A stretch of 64,000 nucleotides of DNA from assembly GCF_051106095.1 (NCBI RefSeq), contig NC_135787.1, forward strand, positions 170,461,001 through 170,525,000. Reading direction: 5' to 3'. The position numbers and the translations under genes are program-made. Source of the stretch: Pogona vitticeps. Lineage: Eukaryota > Chordata > Lepidosauria > Squamata > Agamidae. Positions within the stretch are counted from its first letter, which is position 1, and each line of letters starts with the position of its first letter. Shown here one piece after another: positions 22,111 through 34,149 of the stretch. The notes beneath the pieces were generated by a model, which saw nothing but the letters and a program-made list of their open reading frames with translations, had not been told where the DNA came from and made no database searches.

Positions 22111-22203
22111 GGGCCCAGAGGGGATCCTCCTCTTCCTCCATCTGGTTCAATTCTCCCCTCCCAGCTGATGTATTTTTGGCAGTTACTCTGAAGCATAAGC
22201 GCT
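22111..22203 (+). repeat. Second copy of a TCP11L2 CpG-island segment
   Basis: From tcctcctcttcctcc through ccatctggttcaattctccc, tatttttggcagttactctg and aagcataagcgct this matches 32104-32182 base for base with only a handful of differences. The match weakens upstream (gggcccagagggg versus ggggctcagaggg). Whether the pair is a local duplication or two copies of a dispersed repeat cannot be settled here. Confidence 0.75.
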
Positions 22204-23222
22204 CCTACTGTGCCATCTTCTATATCTCCCCATGACAGTAGGGTTTATGATTCAGTGAGAGAACAAACAGTAGACAAATGACAGTACACTGTTAACACCA
22301 GAATTGGACTGTCCAGATATTAATTACTTAAAATTGCAGGGTTTATTAGCTGTCTGTCGGAACTGTTTCTAGGGCAGAAGTCAGGGTATGTTAGGAAACA
22401 TATCTTTATAGGAAAACTGAACTATCAATATATATATATATACTATAGTGTGTGCTACGAAGATCTCTATTTAAACCCTTAGAGATGCACTGGAATTTGT
22501 GTAGGTAGGCTCCTTCAGCAATATCCCTCTCCAACCTTCCTTGTAGTTCCTCTTTTTTTTCTAGAACAGCCACTTTGATTATCATAACAGGGGCAAAAAT
22601 TCTCTTGTGAAATTTACACCCACATAAAATAAACAATTTCAGTGTACTGGCAGCCTGCCCCCAATTAGAGTCCCTGCTGTGAGTTCTCATGTGATTCCTT
22701 GTTGTGTGCAAGTCAGGTGGCTCTGTACGTAAGCCAGAACCAAAGCAGAGACTCCTTAATGACTAATTAAATAATCCCTGGTTGAAGGGTCTTTAATTTG
22801 ACACTAATTGAAGAGTCCCAACTAAAACTCCAGGTCATGCATGAAACAATCTGACTTGTGCACAACAAAAAATGTATCAAGAATTGCACTGGGGAATCTA
22901 ATTACCAATGATCTGTCATTGTGGTGACATCATGTTACTTATGCTGGCATAAATCACACCAGAGGATTTTGGCCAGAGTGGCCTAGGAAGATTAAATGTT
23001 CTGAAACTGATCTCTCCAAGTTGTCTTCTTGGAATCAGGGTTATGTCAATTCATTATTTTGTGCAAAGATTGTCCCCTTTGTCCTATGCCGAATACAGAG
23101 GGGCACTGTTAGCAGAATATAGCACAAATCACATTAGAGAATGCATGAGCAAATAAGCCTGTGATGGTGTAGCTGAAATTGTTAGGATCCTTAATAGTTC
23201 TGCCAGTGTAGATATAGGGATA

Positions 23223-23656
23223 TACAGTGGTGCCTTGCTTGACAATGTTAATTCGTTCCAGCGAAATCGCTGTAGAACGAAAACATCGTCAAATGAAATT
23301 TTAAAAATCCCATTGAAACGCATTGAAAACCCATTCAATGCGTTCCAATGGGCTGAAAAACTCACCGTCCAGCGAAGATCCTCCATACGGCAGCCATTTT
23401 CGGTGCCTGTATAGCAAGGAATCCGTCCTAGAAAACAGCGGGGGGGGGGCATTTTGAAAGCTGGCAGCCATTCTGAAACCCGATGGTCAGCTGTTTGCTG
23501 ATCATCGTAAAGCGAAAAATCAGTTCCCAAAACAGGGAAACGATCAACGTGAAGCGAAATTCCCCCATTTAAAACATCGTTTTGCGATCGCAAAAACATC
23601 GACGTAATGTGGATTCGTCGTAGAGCAGGGTAATCATCCAGCGGGGCACGACTGTA
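23223..23656. mobile_element. TA-flanked inverted-repeat MITE
   Basis: Ends tacagtggtgccttgcttga and ...gcggggcacgactgta. The interior has tccagcgaaatcgctgtaga, ccattgaaacgcattgaaaa and its inverse caatgcgttccaatgggctg. Same family as 17323-17750 and lying in the opposite sense relative to its core. No coding capacity. Confidence 0.8.
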
Positions 23657-26405
23657 ACTAGTATCTAGGGTTGAAGTGAGTTTTTGTTCCTATCGCCTTT
23701 TCCTGTTGTGTTGCATGTTGTATATCACCAATTGTTTAAAACTGGGGGCTATCTGTGGGATGTACAGTACTGGCCTGACACCCAAAGCATAGGAAAGGGA
23801 AGTATTATTGTGCACTGTGAGTTGCAGACTGTTGATGACTGGTCTTACTGGTCTCCACTGGGAGATGTAGATGGGGTCCTCTCATTCTCTCTTATGGATC
23901 TCACAGCTTTTTATTCCTGGTTGTCAATCTAACTCTGTCTTTTTGCTTTTTCACCATGTTGAGTGAATACTGCTGTGTAAGAAATTTAGTTATATCAGAA
24001 GGGCTAGCTGTATATAAAGGACTTGGTGGTGAGTTCTGGGTAGTCATTTGAGGCATGTAAGTATGTGTAATGGTTGGTGGATTTCCGGTACAACATAGTG
24101 CTTGCATGTCCCTTGTACAGTTGGGCAAGGTGTCCAGAAAGTGTCTTTGTTGTGTAGACTAATCCAGTCTCAGGTTGATGGAGAGATGAAAGTTACTAAA
24201 GGGATGATGGAACTTCTCTAACAATTCTTTGCCATGAGTCCAGATAACAAAATATGTTGTTAATGAATCTCACATAGAGGAGAGGTTTCTGGGTACAGGA
24301 ATGGAAAACATTTTGTTCCAGGTTTGTTTGTTTTTTAATTAAACTCCCAGAACCCTTCAGTGTAGGATTTTTGGTACTATAGTTCAATAGTATAACTTTT
24401 CTAAGCTCTAGTTTGGCAGCAAACAGTTCTCACTTCTACTCTTGCTAACAAATAACCACTAGTTTAATAATAAATTTTCAACTGCAGGTGCTGACCACCA
24501 TAGCCCTTATAGTCATGCTATCAAGGAGAATTCAAAAGATTCACTTAACAGGAATACTGGGCATTGTCTAGCTATTTGTCTATTTGTGTATGTTTGCATT
24601 ATACCACAGATAATTCACAACATTACATTTTTCCTGGAAAAATCATTTTCCCTGATATTGTGCAAATTGCAGCTAAGGTCAGAAGAAACAAGGACATCTA
24701 AGGAGTTGACAGAACTGATCTAAAATCCCAGCAGTATGAGTTGATAAGTGTTCATTACAACACTTCAAACTATACCATAATGAAATTTAAAAAACTGGAC
24801 TGGCACCTACCTTACAGCATTATCGGCTGTATGAAATATTTGACAATATTTAATCATGGCCAAATGACTAGGCAGGGAACTGACCAGTCAGTTGACAATA
24901 TTTGCTCAGCCAATTAAATGGTACACAAGCCCAACTGATAGGAAGGTCACCCAACAAGTTCAAAATGTTCCAGCAACCTTTCCACACCAATTCTGTTCTT
25001 TAGTGACTAAGGTAATACCCACTCTCTTCTTTAAGGAACCAGTGATATGAAAAGTAATTAATAATACTTTTACCCTGATAATAGAGAATAAGTTCTTGTC
25101 CTCAGGACATAATGTGACAAATGCAGTTCACGTTCTAAGGAAGACTAATAATTTCCAGGGTAGGCCATGTGACTATGAATATGTACTAACCAGGTACTTG
25201 ACACACGTGTAGGACAGGAAGCAAATATGTCACCATCCCATTTAAAGCTACATGTGGAATTTAAACAGTCACCATGCAATTACTCAAACTATGTCCTACC
25301 TGTGGACAAATTGCCAGAATTAGATACAGTATATTGTTTATTAGCAAGAACCTTGCCAAAGTCCCTTACCATATCCACACTGTAGTAAACATGTTATACT
25401 TACAAGCATGTTATGGTACATGGCAGATCTCTTTCATCTCACAGCTTTAAAGAACCATGACAATTCATGGTGGAACTTAAACCACAAATCTGGTGCTTTC
25501 AGAGCTTGGACATTTACTTTTTGGACTACGGTTCTCAAGAGTCCCCTAGCCAGTAGGAGCATAGGTTTTGCTAGCTGAGGGACTCTAGGAATTCAAACAA
25601 AACCAAAGCGAAATAAGAGACTCCCCTCCCCCTTCTTTGCTTTTGTTTTGTATTGTGTTTCTTGTTGAAATGCTCACACAGATTAACATGGCTACAACTC
25701 TGAAAACTAGTCTAAAATGTTATTCTTTCAAGCTCTGCCTTCTGTTTTGATGCACCGACACAATTAAAATATAAAACCTCTCTGTCTCAAAGCACGCATG
25801 TTCCTGTACACAGCAAACATGTCCACTTTTTTACTCCCTCCTGGCCTGCAACATGAGCACATCCACTGCAGCTGCAAACTAACACAGTATGATTCATTGT
25901 CATGGACACTAAAGAATTCATTTTATTCTTGGGCAATAACTAGACCAGCAGCAGCACAGATCAGCCTACAGAAGAAAAGCTATTTTGACAAAGCCAAACC
26001 TAGTTCTTTAAAAGGTCAAGTGATGTGCTGAAACTGTGCCTGAGTTGCACCATTTCATACTGCATGTCTGGAGGAAGTGAAGATTGCACTCGTGATAGGT
26101 AATAAATCATTCCAAAACATAGGTGACTAGCACATAGAAAGCTTTTCATGGAAGAGAATTCCATTGTGTGAATCCAAGGTTGAAATCTGAGATGGTGCTA
26201 TCACTCCATCTGTTAGAACTACACACAGTGCCCAAGTGGTTAGGAGACAATTGCCCATTTCACAGTTTTGTGTTCCAGTATAATTTGGAACAGGTATATG
26301 ATTCAATGGCTTTCAAGATGACAAATTCTGTCATGTGTATCAGCATAGTGGAACGCTTTATACTTTATGAACAAACTGTGTATCACCTGATGTTGTTGGA
26401 CTACA

Positions 26406-26592
26406 ACACGACCTGGGGTTCAAATCCCAGGTAGCCGGCTCAAGGTTGACTCAGCCTTCCATCCTTCCGAGGTCGGTAAAATGAGTACCCAGCTTGCTGG
26501 GGGGGCAATGTGTAGCCTGTATAATTAAATTGTAAACCGCCCGGAGAGTGCTTGTAGTGCTATAGGGCGGTATATAAGTCAAAAAAAAAAAA
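26406..26592 (+). mobile_element. tRNA-derived SINE with LINE-like tail (5'-truncated)
   Basis: B-box region gacctggggttcaaatccca, then ggctcaaggttgactcagcc, gaggtcggtaaaatgagtac, ttaaattgtaaaccgcccgg and an A-rich end after gggcggtatataagtc. The copy at 59977-60230 is near-identical and keeps the head (cttgtggcgcagtggttaaa) lost here. Confidence 0.85.
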
Positions 26593-27588
26593 GTTTGCCA
26601 TTCATACTCATTGCCTATGTTGGCAAGGCTAGCATCAGGAGGACCACATTTTGCCCACTCCTGCTGGAAAGTCACAGATATTTAGATATTTCCATTGTTC
26701 CCACTTGATTATTCACAACGGTATCTTAAGATGTCCACTGCCATCAGTGGTAGTAGCGAGAACACATTTTTCCAGATATCTTTTAGAACCATCTGCCAAT
26801 TGAGGATCTTGGACATAGTTGTGTTGGCATGGGGAGCATTTTATTTGGTTTGTATTTCTAAACATAGAAACCTAATTGGTACAAATAGACAAGATCTCAG
26901 ATACCCTTTGGATGGCTTTAAACATAAAATGCCGTTCTTTGCTCAAAAATACGCATATAAAACAGGTGTTTTAGGGAAATTTGTCTACAGTGATTTTTAA
27001 AAAATACAGACTGATACAGATACTGAGTGGAACAAAACTGTGACTGAATACAAGTAAAATCATTACAGACAGGAAATAAAGTAGCTCCCTGCTCCTTGCT
27101 GCCAACTCTAGCACTCGGCAGAACTCTATACTGCACAAAGTTGCGGTCCATACATATTTGACACAGTGATCTATTAAGGGGCTGAAAATAGGTGCAAGGC
27201 AGGAGCTGAAAAAAGATCAAGGACTCTATGTGTTTCAGTTATGGAGCTTGACGGACACATACAGTACTATGTACGTACATCTGAAGTGTCCTAATTGCAC
27301 TGGGAAATCAGATATCCTGGATTATTTTTAAAGATAGATCTTGAAACAGAACCTGACATTCCCATCATTATACTGTTCATTTTAAATAAACAACAACGTA
27401 ATAACACTGTTTACATTTTTTCAGTGTATGTATAAGTTACTCAAGTAGTTGCGATGAACTACATTAAAACCAGAATGAGCAAGATGTTTTCAGGGCACAT
27501 AGGTACACTTATCATGGTTTTCTACCTCAGTCTTAATTAGAAGCTAGGCTATATAATGGATATCTTGTCGACTCGTTTACGTCCTTAC

Positions 27589-27691
27589 CTGGTCAAACGT
27601 TGCTCCTCACACAGAATCTGGTACAGGTCATTGGGAGCTATGCTTTTCAACACCTTGTGCATGTAAGATGACAAAGAAGGTGCTAGAAGAT
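27589..27691 (-). CDS. TCP11L2: Predicted upstream TCP11L2 exon, potentially coding an N-terminal extension
   Basis: A strong acceptor (a pyrimidine-rich run ending in ctcaccccatag) precedes 27691 and a strong donor GACCAG|gtaagg follows 27589. The 103-nt exon stays open in one frame. An ATG at 27662-27660 begins MHKVLKSIAP and the frame ends EEQRLT plus two bases. Spliced to 20545 that frame runs through FVHFAK directly into MPLNDEQ, adding 31 residues. If spliced from the predicted first exon (donor at 32981), a TAA in that exon closes the frame upstream of this ATG. I do not recognise the peptide, and human TCP11L2 starts at the downstream ATG, so this may be a 5'UTR exon open by chance; about 40 codons without a stop is not rare. 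Confidence 0.5.
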
Positions 27692-28295
27692 CTATGGGGT
27701 GAGATAAAGAAAAGAAAATTAGTGAGCCATGTCTTTATTGTGCACTCCACCTATGGGCAAAAGGGCTGCCTTATCTATTTGGGGCAGGAATAAAGAGGAA
27801 GAGATGAATTTCTGTTTGAGTTTAGACTATTATACCCTCTTACTGTCATTTCTGTGAAAAGAGCTGTGGGCACCTCAGGGCTGAGATGACCAAAGCTTTG
27901 ACTAAGGACACCAAAATTTAGAGGGTGCAAACATTTGCTGCTGGAAGGGCATAAACTCCCCTGCTCTTAGCGCACATGACCACCTTTAGCCATTCCTCCC
28001 CATGCAGAAGGCAAGTGAAAGATGAAGGCTCACTGCATTACTAATATGGCCATTACATGCTCAGACCCTGGTCCTACTCTCTGGCTCTCCATTTTCTCTA
28101 CATGTACACCAATCTCACATGACTAATAATACAGCAAAGCCCAGAAAACAAATTTCAGTTCCATACATCAGGCACAAACTCTGAAGTAATGTCTATTTCT
28201 GTGGCAGTTTGTATCCTTCCTGCTGGAGTGTACCAAGTGCTTAAACTAGTAGATTAATCTATATAATTCATCTCTCACAATTTCAGTAAAATGAA

Positions 28296-28563
28296 TACAG
28301 TGGACCCTCTACTTACGGAACTAATCCGTATTGGAATGGTGGCTGCAAGTCAAAAAGTCTGTAGGTTGAATCTCCATTGACCTACAATGCATTGAAAACC
28401 AATTAATCCCATAGTTTTTATTCTATTTTTTTCCATTTTGGTTTTTTTCTGGTCTGTAAGTCGATTCTCCGGCTGCAAGTCGAATCTAAATTTTGTAGCC
28501 AGAGAAGTCTATAACTTGAAAAGTCTGTAAGTTGAGCCGTCTGTAAGTCAAGGGTCCACTGTA
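28296..28563. mobile_element. TA-flanked inverted-repeat MITE, 'ggaccctc' subtype
   Basis: Begins tacagtggaccctctactta and ends gtaagtcaagggtccactgta. The arms pair over most of the 268 bp; the interior has cctacaatgcattgaaaacc and words built on gtctgtaagttga. Ends resemble the other TA-flanked family, but the sequence is a separate subfamily. Confidence 0.8.
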
Positions 28564-29016
28564 CTGCAAGGGTGGCAAGTATAAAGTTATTAAACTAATT
28601 TGCCCACAACTGCAGTAAAGGTAAAGACACTGTGTGGATACAGATACCGAGAATCCCATAGTTTCACAATTCCACCAATTGTACCTGACACATGGCATCA
28701 CATACCAGCAAATGGCTTGGTGCTTACTTCTTCTAAGAGAGTATTTCAACATTGTTTTTTTTTTAAAGTAGAAAGTAGAAATAAATAAATAAATAAATTT
28801 CTTGTTCTACACTGAATAACACAATACTGACCAAAATGGGAGGTAGCTCAACAGGTATCAGGAAGGCTCTGCTACTCAAGCCTGGAGGGCTCACAGTCTG
28901 TGTGCTTGTAACTCAGCCAGTGCATAGGCAATTCACTAAGATCTTGCCCTTCCTTTTTACCATCCTCTCCATCACACCTTTTACCACCTTTATTTACCAT
29001 CTGTTTTAATTTAATT

Positions 29017-29434
29017 TACAGTGGTGCCTCGCTAGACGATGATAATCTGTTCCACTGAAATCGCTGTTTAGCGACATCATTGTCTAGCGAAAAGCATTTC
29101 CCCATTGGAATGCATTGAAACCTGTTTAATGCGTTCTAATGGGGAAGAATCGTCGTTGTCTAGCGAAGCCCGGCCATAGAAAAGCCACTTTGTGAACCGC
29201 CAATCAGCTGTTTTGCGAAGCTTAGGTCCCGAAAACACCTGTTTGCGAGCACGGAGGGAGCTGTCAAAATCATCGTCTAGTGAAAATCAGTTTGCGAAGC
29301 AGGGACCAAACATTGTCCAGCAAAATTCCCCCATAGGAATCACTGTTTTGCGAATTGCTATAGCAATCGCAAAAAGCCAATGTCTAGTGAAAAAACTATC
29401 ATGCAGGGTAACTGTCTAGCGAGGCACCACTGTA
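29017..29434. mobile_element. TA-flanked inverted-repeat MITE
   Basis: Begins tacagtggtgcctcgctaga and ends ctagcgaggcaccactgta. The inner palindrome is ccattggaatgcattgaaac against ttaatgcgttctaatgggga. Recurrent word gtctagcgaa. 418 bp with no transposase. Confidence 0.85.
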
Positions 29435-29454
29435 TCCTATTTAGTTATGCATTA

Positions 29455-29566
29455 ATTTATTTTTTATCGTGTTTTAATATTGTTTCTAATACTGTTGTTA
29501 GCCACCCAGAGTGGCCTGGTTGCCAGATGGTGTGGGATATAAACAAATAAACAAACAAACAACTTA
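29455..29566 (+). mobile_element. L2-like LINE 3' end
   Basis: The words gttgttagccacccagagtgg and gtgggatataaacaaata, with an (AAAC/AAAT) tail, match the 3' end of the L2 copy at 37219-39135 (gtaagccacccagagtgg ... gcgggatataaatcaaat). Only about 110 bp are present. Confidence 0.7.
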
Positions 29567-31404
29567 CACAAGGACAGAGTAAGTTATGGATTGCCTTGGG
29601 GAACCTGTATGACACTCCCCCCCCCCCCCCCGCAGCCAGCTCCTTCAGTTCTTTCTGGTCTTCCAGCTGAGGACGACAAACATCTCAATTTCTAACAATA
29701 TGTGTTTCTTTGTAGGCCATTTAAAGAACATTCACCCATTAATCAGAGTGCAGGAATAAAGTCGTCCCCCCTATTAAAGAGCTGTGTTCCCTTGTAGGTA
29801 ATTAGAGATGTGCAGATGTGTATTTTGAATTACTGTACATCTTCCAAAATTCTCCAGGAAATTCCTCCACACTGACCGGTGCATTCTGGGAGCTAAGTCT
29901 AAAACATAAACCTACACAGCTCTGCATTAATCTGTCAGAAGGCATAAGCTAATGGTCCAAGGGGGTCTATAGCCAAAAATAGGGGAAAGAAGTCCTCCCT
30001 TCCTTCCTTTGCACCAGAACCTTTCCCTACCCTTCCTGCAGGTTACCAGGAGAGACAGACTGCCCTTGCTAGAGTATGGAGCCAATCATTTGCGAATTAG
30101 GCCATGGACAGCACATAACATTAACCTATATTTTGGGTTATGGTGACAATTTTATAAGCATTATATGAGCTTCAAGGACATTACAACTTATTGATTATTC
30201 TACAGAAGGCATACAGTTTAGTAGGCTTAGAGTTCTGCTAAGTTCTTCCTCAGTTTCCCTTAGGGCTGCAACACAGATGATATAGAAAATCCATAAATGG
30301 CTCTTGCCCATTTAAAAGCAGCTGCAGGCCGATATTCATTTTGTCAGGATGACAGCACTGCAGGCTTGAACCCACCCAACCCAGTCTGTTTTCTACATCT
30401 GAACTCCTACAGTTCTGTTTTCAGATGCCAATTAAAAACTTTTTATTGTACACATCTATTTGTACAAGCTTTCAGGAATAAACAAGTATTCAGTTTGCCT
30501 TTAACCTTTGCTTTTATAGTGTTTATAGCAGACATTTTAATTTGCGATTTCAGATACTTGCAATTTTAGAGTGTGTGATTTGTCATTTTAGGTACTGGTA
30601 ACTTGTGACAGTAACAGTTTTAGATTGTTTTGCAATTCTGCAAACTTCACCTCCCCTTGTTGCTCAGTGCTCTCTGTTTGTCTTCAATTGGAGACATGCA
30701 GTATACAGATGATCTTCACTCACCACCTGTATATTGCATGGCAAAAATGATAGTCAGTACCTTACTTCTGCTCCATACTCCTTGTCTTCAGTTCTTTAGC
30801 ATAGATGTGTTTCCAAACTTGCAATATTCTACCTCCAGTCTGTCCAAGCAGCCTTGTGACCCAATAAGTATTCCTATAGTTTAGGATTACCACATTGGCA
30901 ACTTCAGTTTAGATGGACTCATTAGTTCTCTTTACTGAACTAATCACAAATCTGCGTCAGCAATGGTTTACTACTCTGCCATTGAAGACATATGGCCAGA
31001 TTAGGACTTCCGTGATGTCTCTGGTTCTTTTTATGCCTGTGCCTGCTTTTCTGCCTATCTCTGAACAGGGCATTACTATACAGTTGCATTGTTTTCAGCT
31101 GATTTCTCTACGCTAAAGTACAATGGCAGGAAAAATAAACAGCATCAATACACCCAGTAGTTAGCTTCTCTCTCCATTATACGCCTATTCTAAACAAAAT
31201 GAAAACTTTGCTTCAGAACATTGGAAGTCTCAAATCCACTACTCATTTTCTAAAGAACAGCATATGGTGTCAAATACATAAGTAGGCACAATGGAACTTG
31301 CACTATCAAATATGCCCACTCAGGATTCTAATCACAAATCCTCCATTCTCCTGCTTTCCTTAGCATCCTTCCTTTTATCAATTAACATTATGAGACATTA
31401 AGTA

Positions 31405-31472
31405 TGCTCAGGTCCATGGGGTCACGAAGAGTCGGACACGACTAAACGACTAAATGAACGAAACGAACGAAA
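31405..31472 (+). mobile_element. BovB 3'-terminal scrap
   Basis: Reads gtccatggggtcacgaagag, tcggacacgactaaacgact and a decaying tail (aaatgaacgaaacgaacgaa). This is the last 60 bp or so of a BovB element; a SINE with a BovB tail is the alternative. Confidence 0.75.
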
Positions 31473-32103
31473 GTATGCTCAGTCCCCAGCATTGTAGAAA
31501 TTCTCCCATCTTTAAACCCCCACCCCACCCCCATTTTTGCTCCTACAGAAATCATGGAGCTGTCTCAAGCCTCCATGGATGCTGCCTGTCTGGCTATATA
31601 TCAGTAGCACCCACAAGTGGGAAATGACTTTATTATTAATATGCAGGACAGGGCTGAATTAGAAAGAAAACAACAACAACATTCAAGATGGTGCTACCTC
31701 TACTTCAGGGATTTTCACCCGAGGACTATTTGTCAATGACTTTGATCTCATCCACAGAGATCAGCCAGGTGAAATTCTACCCTAGCATACATCCTGAAAA
31801 AAGGCATTTTCATTTACCCTCCGCGGAACTTTAAATGTTATTTGGGAAACCTTTCCACTGGCGGCAGCAAGAAGGGAGAAGCACGATTCGGAAGAGAGGT
31901 CCGGAGAACCAGTCTGCCCAATTGTCAACGTCTCCTCCTGTCCCCCCCCCCCGACCCGAACCCCAAGTCTTCCCTTGCTCAGCTCCCCCGCTCCGAGATT
32001 GGGCAGCAGCGCCTCTCTCTTGCACGGCTTCTCCAGCCCTCCTCGTCCCGGGACGCCCCTTCCCGGTCTTGCAAGCGGAGCTCCCGGGGCTCAGAGGGCT
32101 CCT

Positions 32104-32182
32104 CCTCCTCCTCCTCCATCTGGTTCAGTTCTCCCCTCCCCGCCGAGATATTTTTGGCAGTTACTCTGAAGCACAAGCGCTT
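32104..32182. repeat. CpG-island segment repeated at 22125-22203
   Basis: This is the other member of the pair described at 22111-22203: cctccatctggttcagttct, ccgagatatttttggcagtt, actctgaagcacaagcgct. It is the more GC/CpG-rich copy and lies within the promoter island. Confidence 0.75.
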
Positions 32183-32980
32183 TGGCACTTTCTGGTCAAA
32201 ACAAAGCCACCGTTTCCAAGGCAAGCTTTTCAAAACACACACATACACACGTTCCCTTCCGCTCCCTCTCCGGCGACTACTGTCTCGGGGAAAGGAGGGG
32301 GGGGGGAGAGATGCTGCTACACCCCGAGCCTTGCTGGAAAACACTGCCCGTTCCCCGAGTTCACACGCCACGAGAGACTCGCGCGCACGAAGGGGGATGA
32401 TGGGGGGGGCCGCGCGCGTGCGAATGGGGGTGTGTGTCAGAGAACAAAGCGAGCCCAAAAAAGAATTTGGGGTCCTGGCGAAGGAGAACAGCGGGACAGC
32501 AATATATAAACATCCAAAAAATAATTGCCCGGGTTCTGTAATTAGGCTTGCAATGAGCGACGCGCTGCCCTCGCTCATGGCGGGAGGGAATCGGTGTGCG
32601 TGCGTGTTTGTGTGTCTCCCCCCCCCCCCACTCCCGCACCGCTCAGTATAAGCTGCGATCCGAGGCACGATTACTTCGGAGTAAAGTCTCACTGACCTCC
32701 CCCCTCGGCAAAAAAAAGCAAAACAGGAGGGCTGAGCGCCATACAGGGTTCTATGTTTTTCCAAATTGGAGGGGGGGGGGGGAGAGAAATAACCTGCCTT
32801 GGGAGAAAAATTGAGAAGAAAAAAAATGTCACCTTGATTTCCCCCCCCCTTCCCCAGCTGCCCCGAACACAAGCCACGACCGGAAAGGAGAAGCGGGGGG
32901 GGGGGGGGGGAAACAGCTACACAATCCCAAACAAGAAAGAAAAGGAGACACACACACACACACACTCCTCATTGACTCAC

Positions 32981-33120
32981 CCGAAGAGAAGTCCCTTTAG
33001 GAGTGAGAGATCTGTATTCTCCTCGCGGGAGGCAGGCTTTTCTTTGCAGCCGCTCAGCTGTTCCCACCGGGGGTTTAACCCGCTCTCCTCCTCCTCCTCC
33101 CTCTTATTTAGTGAGACATC
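32981..33120 (-). other. TCP11L2: TCP11L2 predicted untranslated first exon
   Basis: The donor cttcgg|gtgagtcaat at 32981/32980 is near-consensus and sits inside the CpG island on the correct strand. The right-hand limit (transcription start) is a guess. It carries a TAA that closes the frame leading into the 27589-27691 exon. No coding potential is claimed. Confidence 0.5.
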
Positions 33121-33864
33121 GTCCTTGGTTGTCTATTAGCAGCTGCCTGGACGCTTCCACTTCCCCAAGGGAGAGGGGGGGCAAGCCTTCGCCGCGTGGG
33201 AGGCGAAGCTTCGGCGGCGCGCGTCAACAAAATAAGCGTGGTCGTCGGCAGTCAGACCTCATTTCGTTCCGTCCGCGATAATAACATAACATAGATGGGG
33301 GAAAGGAGGAAACTGGGTCCTGTGGAATGGACTCTATTCCCCCCCTCCGGTGAAAATGCTACCTTCCCGAGAGAGGGGAGGGGACCGAGTGGTGTTTACG
33401 GAAGCGCGCAAAGTGTCCTCAGTGCTCCCTGCCTGCATTGGTACTAATTGGTTTCCTTCTCTGGATTCCTGGGCGGGTGCCAGCCGTGTAGCCAAATCGG
33501 CTCCCTCGTCCTTCGCCTCAGGCGGCCATGGTGGCCTTTAAGGCCAAGCCAACAGGGCAGACGCATTTCTAAGCATTCAGAGGCATGTTAATCTCAGCTA
33601 CAGTATTTTCAGAGCTTCCAAAAGCCACTTTTCTGGACTACAGGCATCTGGGACTTTCCTGGACTACAGGGGGGGGGGGGGAGGGAATTCTAGGGTTGGG
33701 ATCCAGAAAGTGCCTTTTCTAAGCTCTTTTTCCCATAATCTAGTTGAGGAAGAGGAGAAGACGGAAGAATTCAGTTGAAGAAAAGCAAACGTACAAAATG
33801 GTGTCTCTAGGATAAAGCTACAGTGTTCCTTAACACAGTTTCTCCAAAGTCAGATTTTCTGCCT

Positions 33865-34008
33865 GGCAGAGTGGGGATTCGAACCCTGGTCTATTGAGTA
33901 CTTGTCTGTCACTACACCACATTGGGTATCTTGAAAATATGTTACAGATGTATTCTTCCCCTGCTTGCATGACTCCAGGCTAACAGGAACTATTTCACCA
34001 TGTGATTT
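33865..34008. repeat. Direct repeat, copy 1 of 2
   Basis: Reads gagtggggattcgaaccct, then ttgtctgtcactacaccaca, ttacagatgtattcttcccc, atgactccaggctaacagga and tatttcaccatgtgattt. The same order and spacing recurs at 35284-35428 with few changes. The first third resembles the 3' part of a reversed tRNA SINE; the rest is not a known SINE. Confidence 0.85.
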
Positions 34009-34149
34009 CCCCCCCTCATTCCTACCTGATGATATGTCATTGAATTCCAGTTGTTGGCCTGGGGATGTTTGGGGAAAACCAGACGCTGAAGAGGATGTAT
34101 TTATATACTTATTTTGATGTAGTAGAGCTCCTACTGTATTCCCCATCTT

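Larger units (their letters stand above)
20546..27588 (-). other. TCP11L2: TCP11L2 long intron upstream of the start-codon exon
   Basis: A 7-kb intron. It contains SINEs (21630-21815, 26406-26592), a copy of part of the promoter CpG island (22111-22203), an inverted-repeat MITE (23223-23656), a TA dinucleotide run (22430-22442) and short inverted-repeat scraps near 24330-24420 and 25500-25600. The remainder is AT-rich and unassigned. Confidence 0.6.
27692..32980 (-). other. TCP11L2: TCP11L2 first intron
   Basis: 5.3 kb with two inverted-repeat elements (28296-28563, 29017-29434), an L2-like 3' end (29455-29566), a BovB 3' tip (31405-31472) and, from about 31830, the GC-rich promoter island with many poly-G/poly-C runs. 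No other exon is recognised. Confidence 0.6.
31830..33280 (-). promoter_or_regulatory. TCP11L2: TCP11L2 CpG-island promoter
   Basis: A GC- and CpG-rich block of about 1.4 kb stands out from AT-rich flanks. It contains runs of C or G at about 31942, 32299, 32402, 32618, 32768, 32841 and 32896, and words such as cgcgcgcacg and ggcggcgcgcgtcaac. The best exon 1 donor (ttcgg|gtgagtc at 32981) points leftward. No TATA box is evident, which fits a dispersed-start CpG promoter. The G runs could form quadruplex structures. Confidence 0.75.

Noticed and set aside
31979-32965. 328-codon open frame on the minus strand, and a 269-codon one on the plus strand, in the TCP11L2 promoter island
   Set aside because: Both run through G/C homopolymers and CA/TC runs in a CpG island where stops are rare. 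They show no domain and overlap the predicted first intron.
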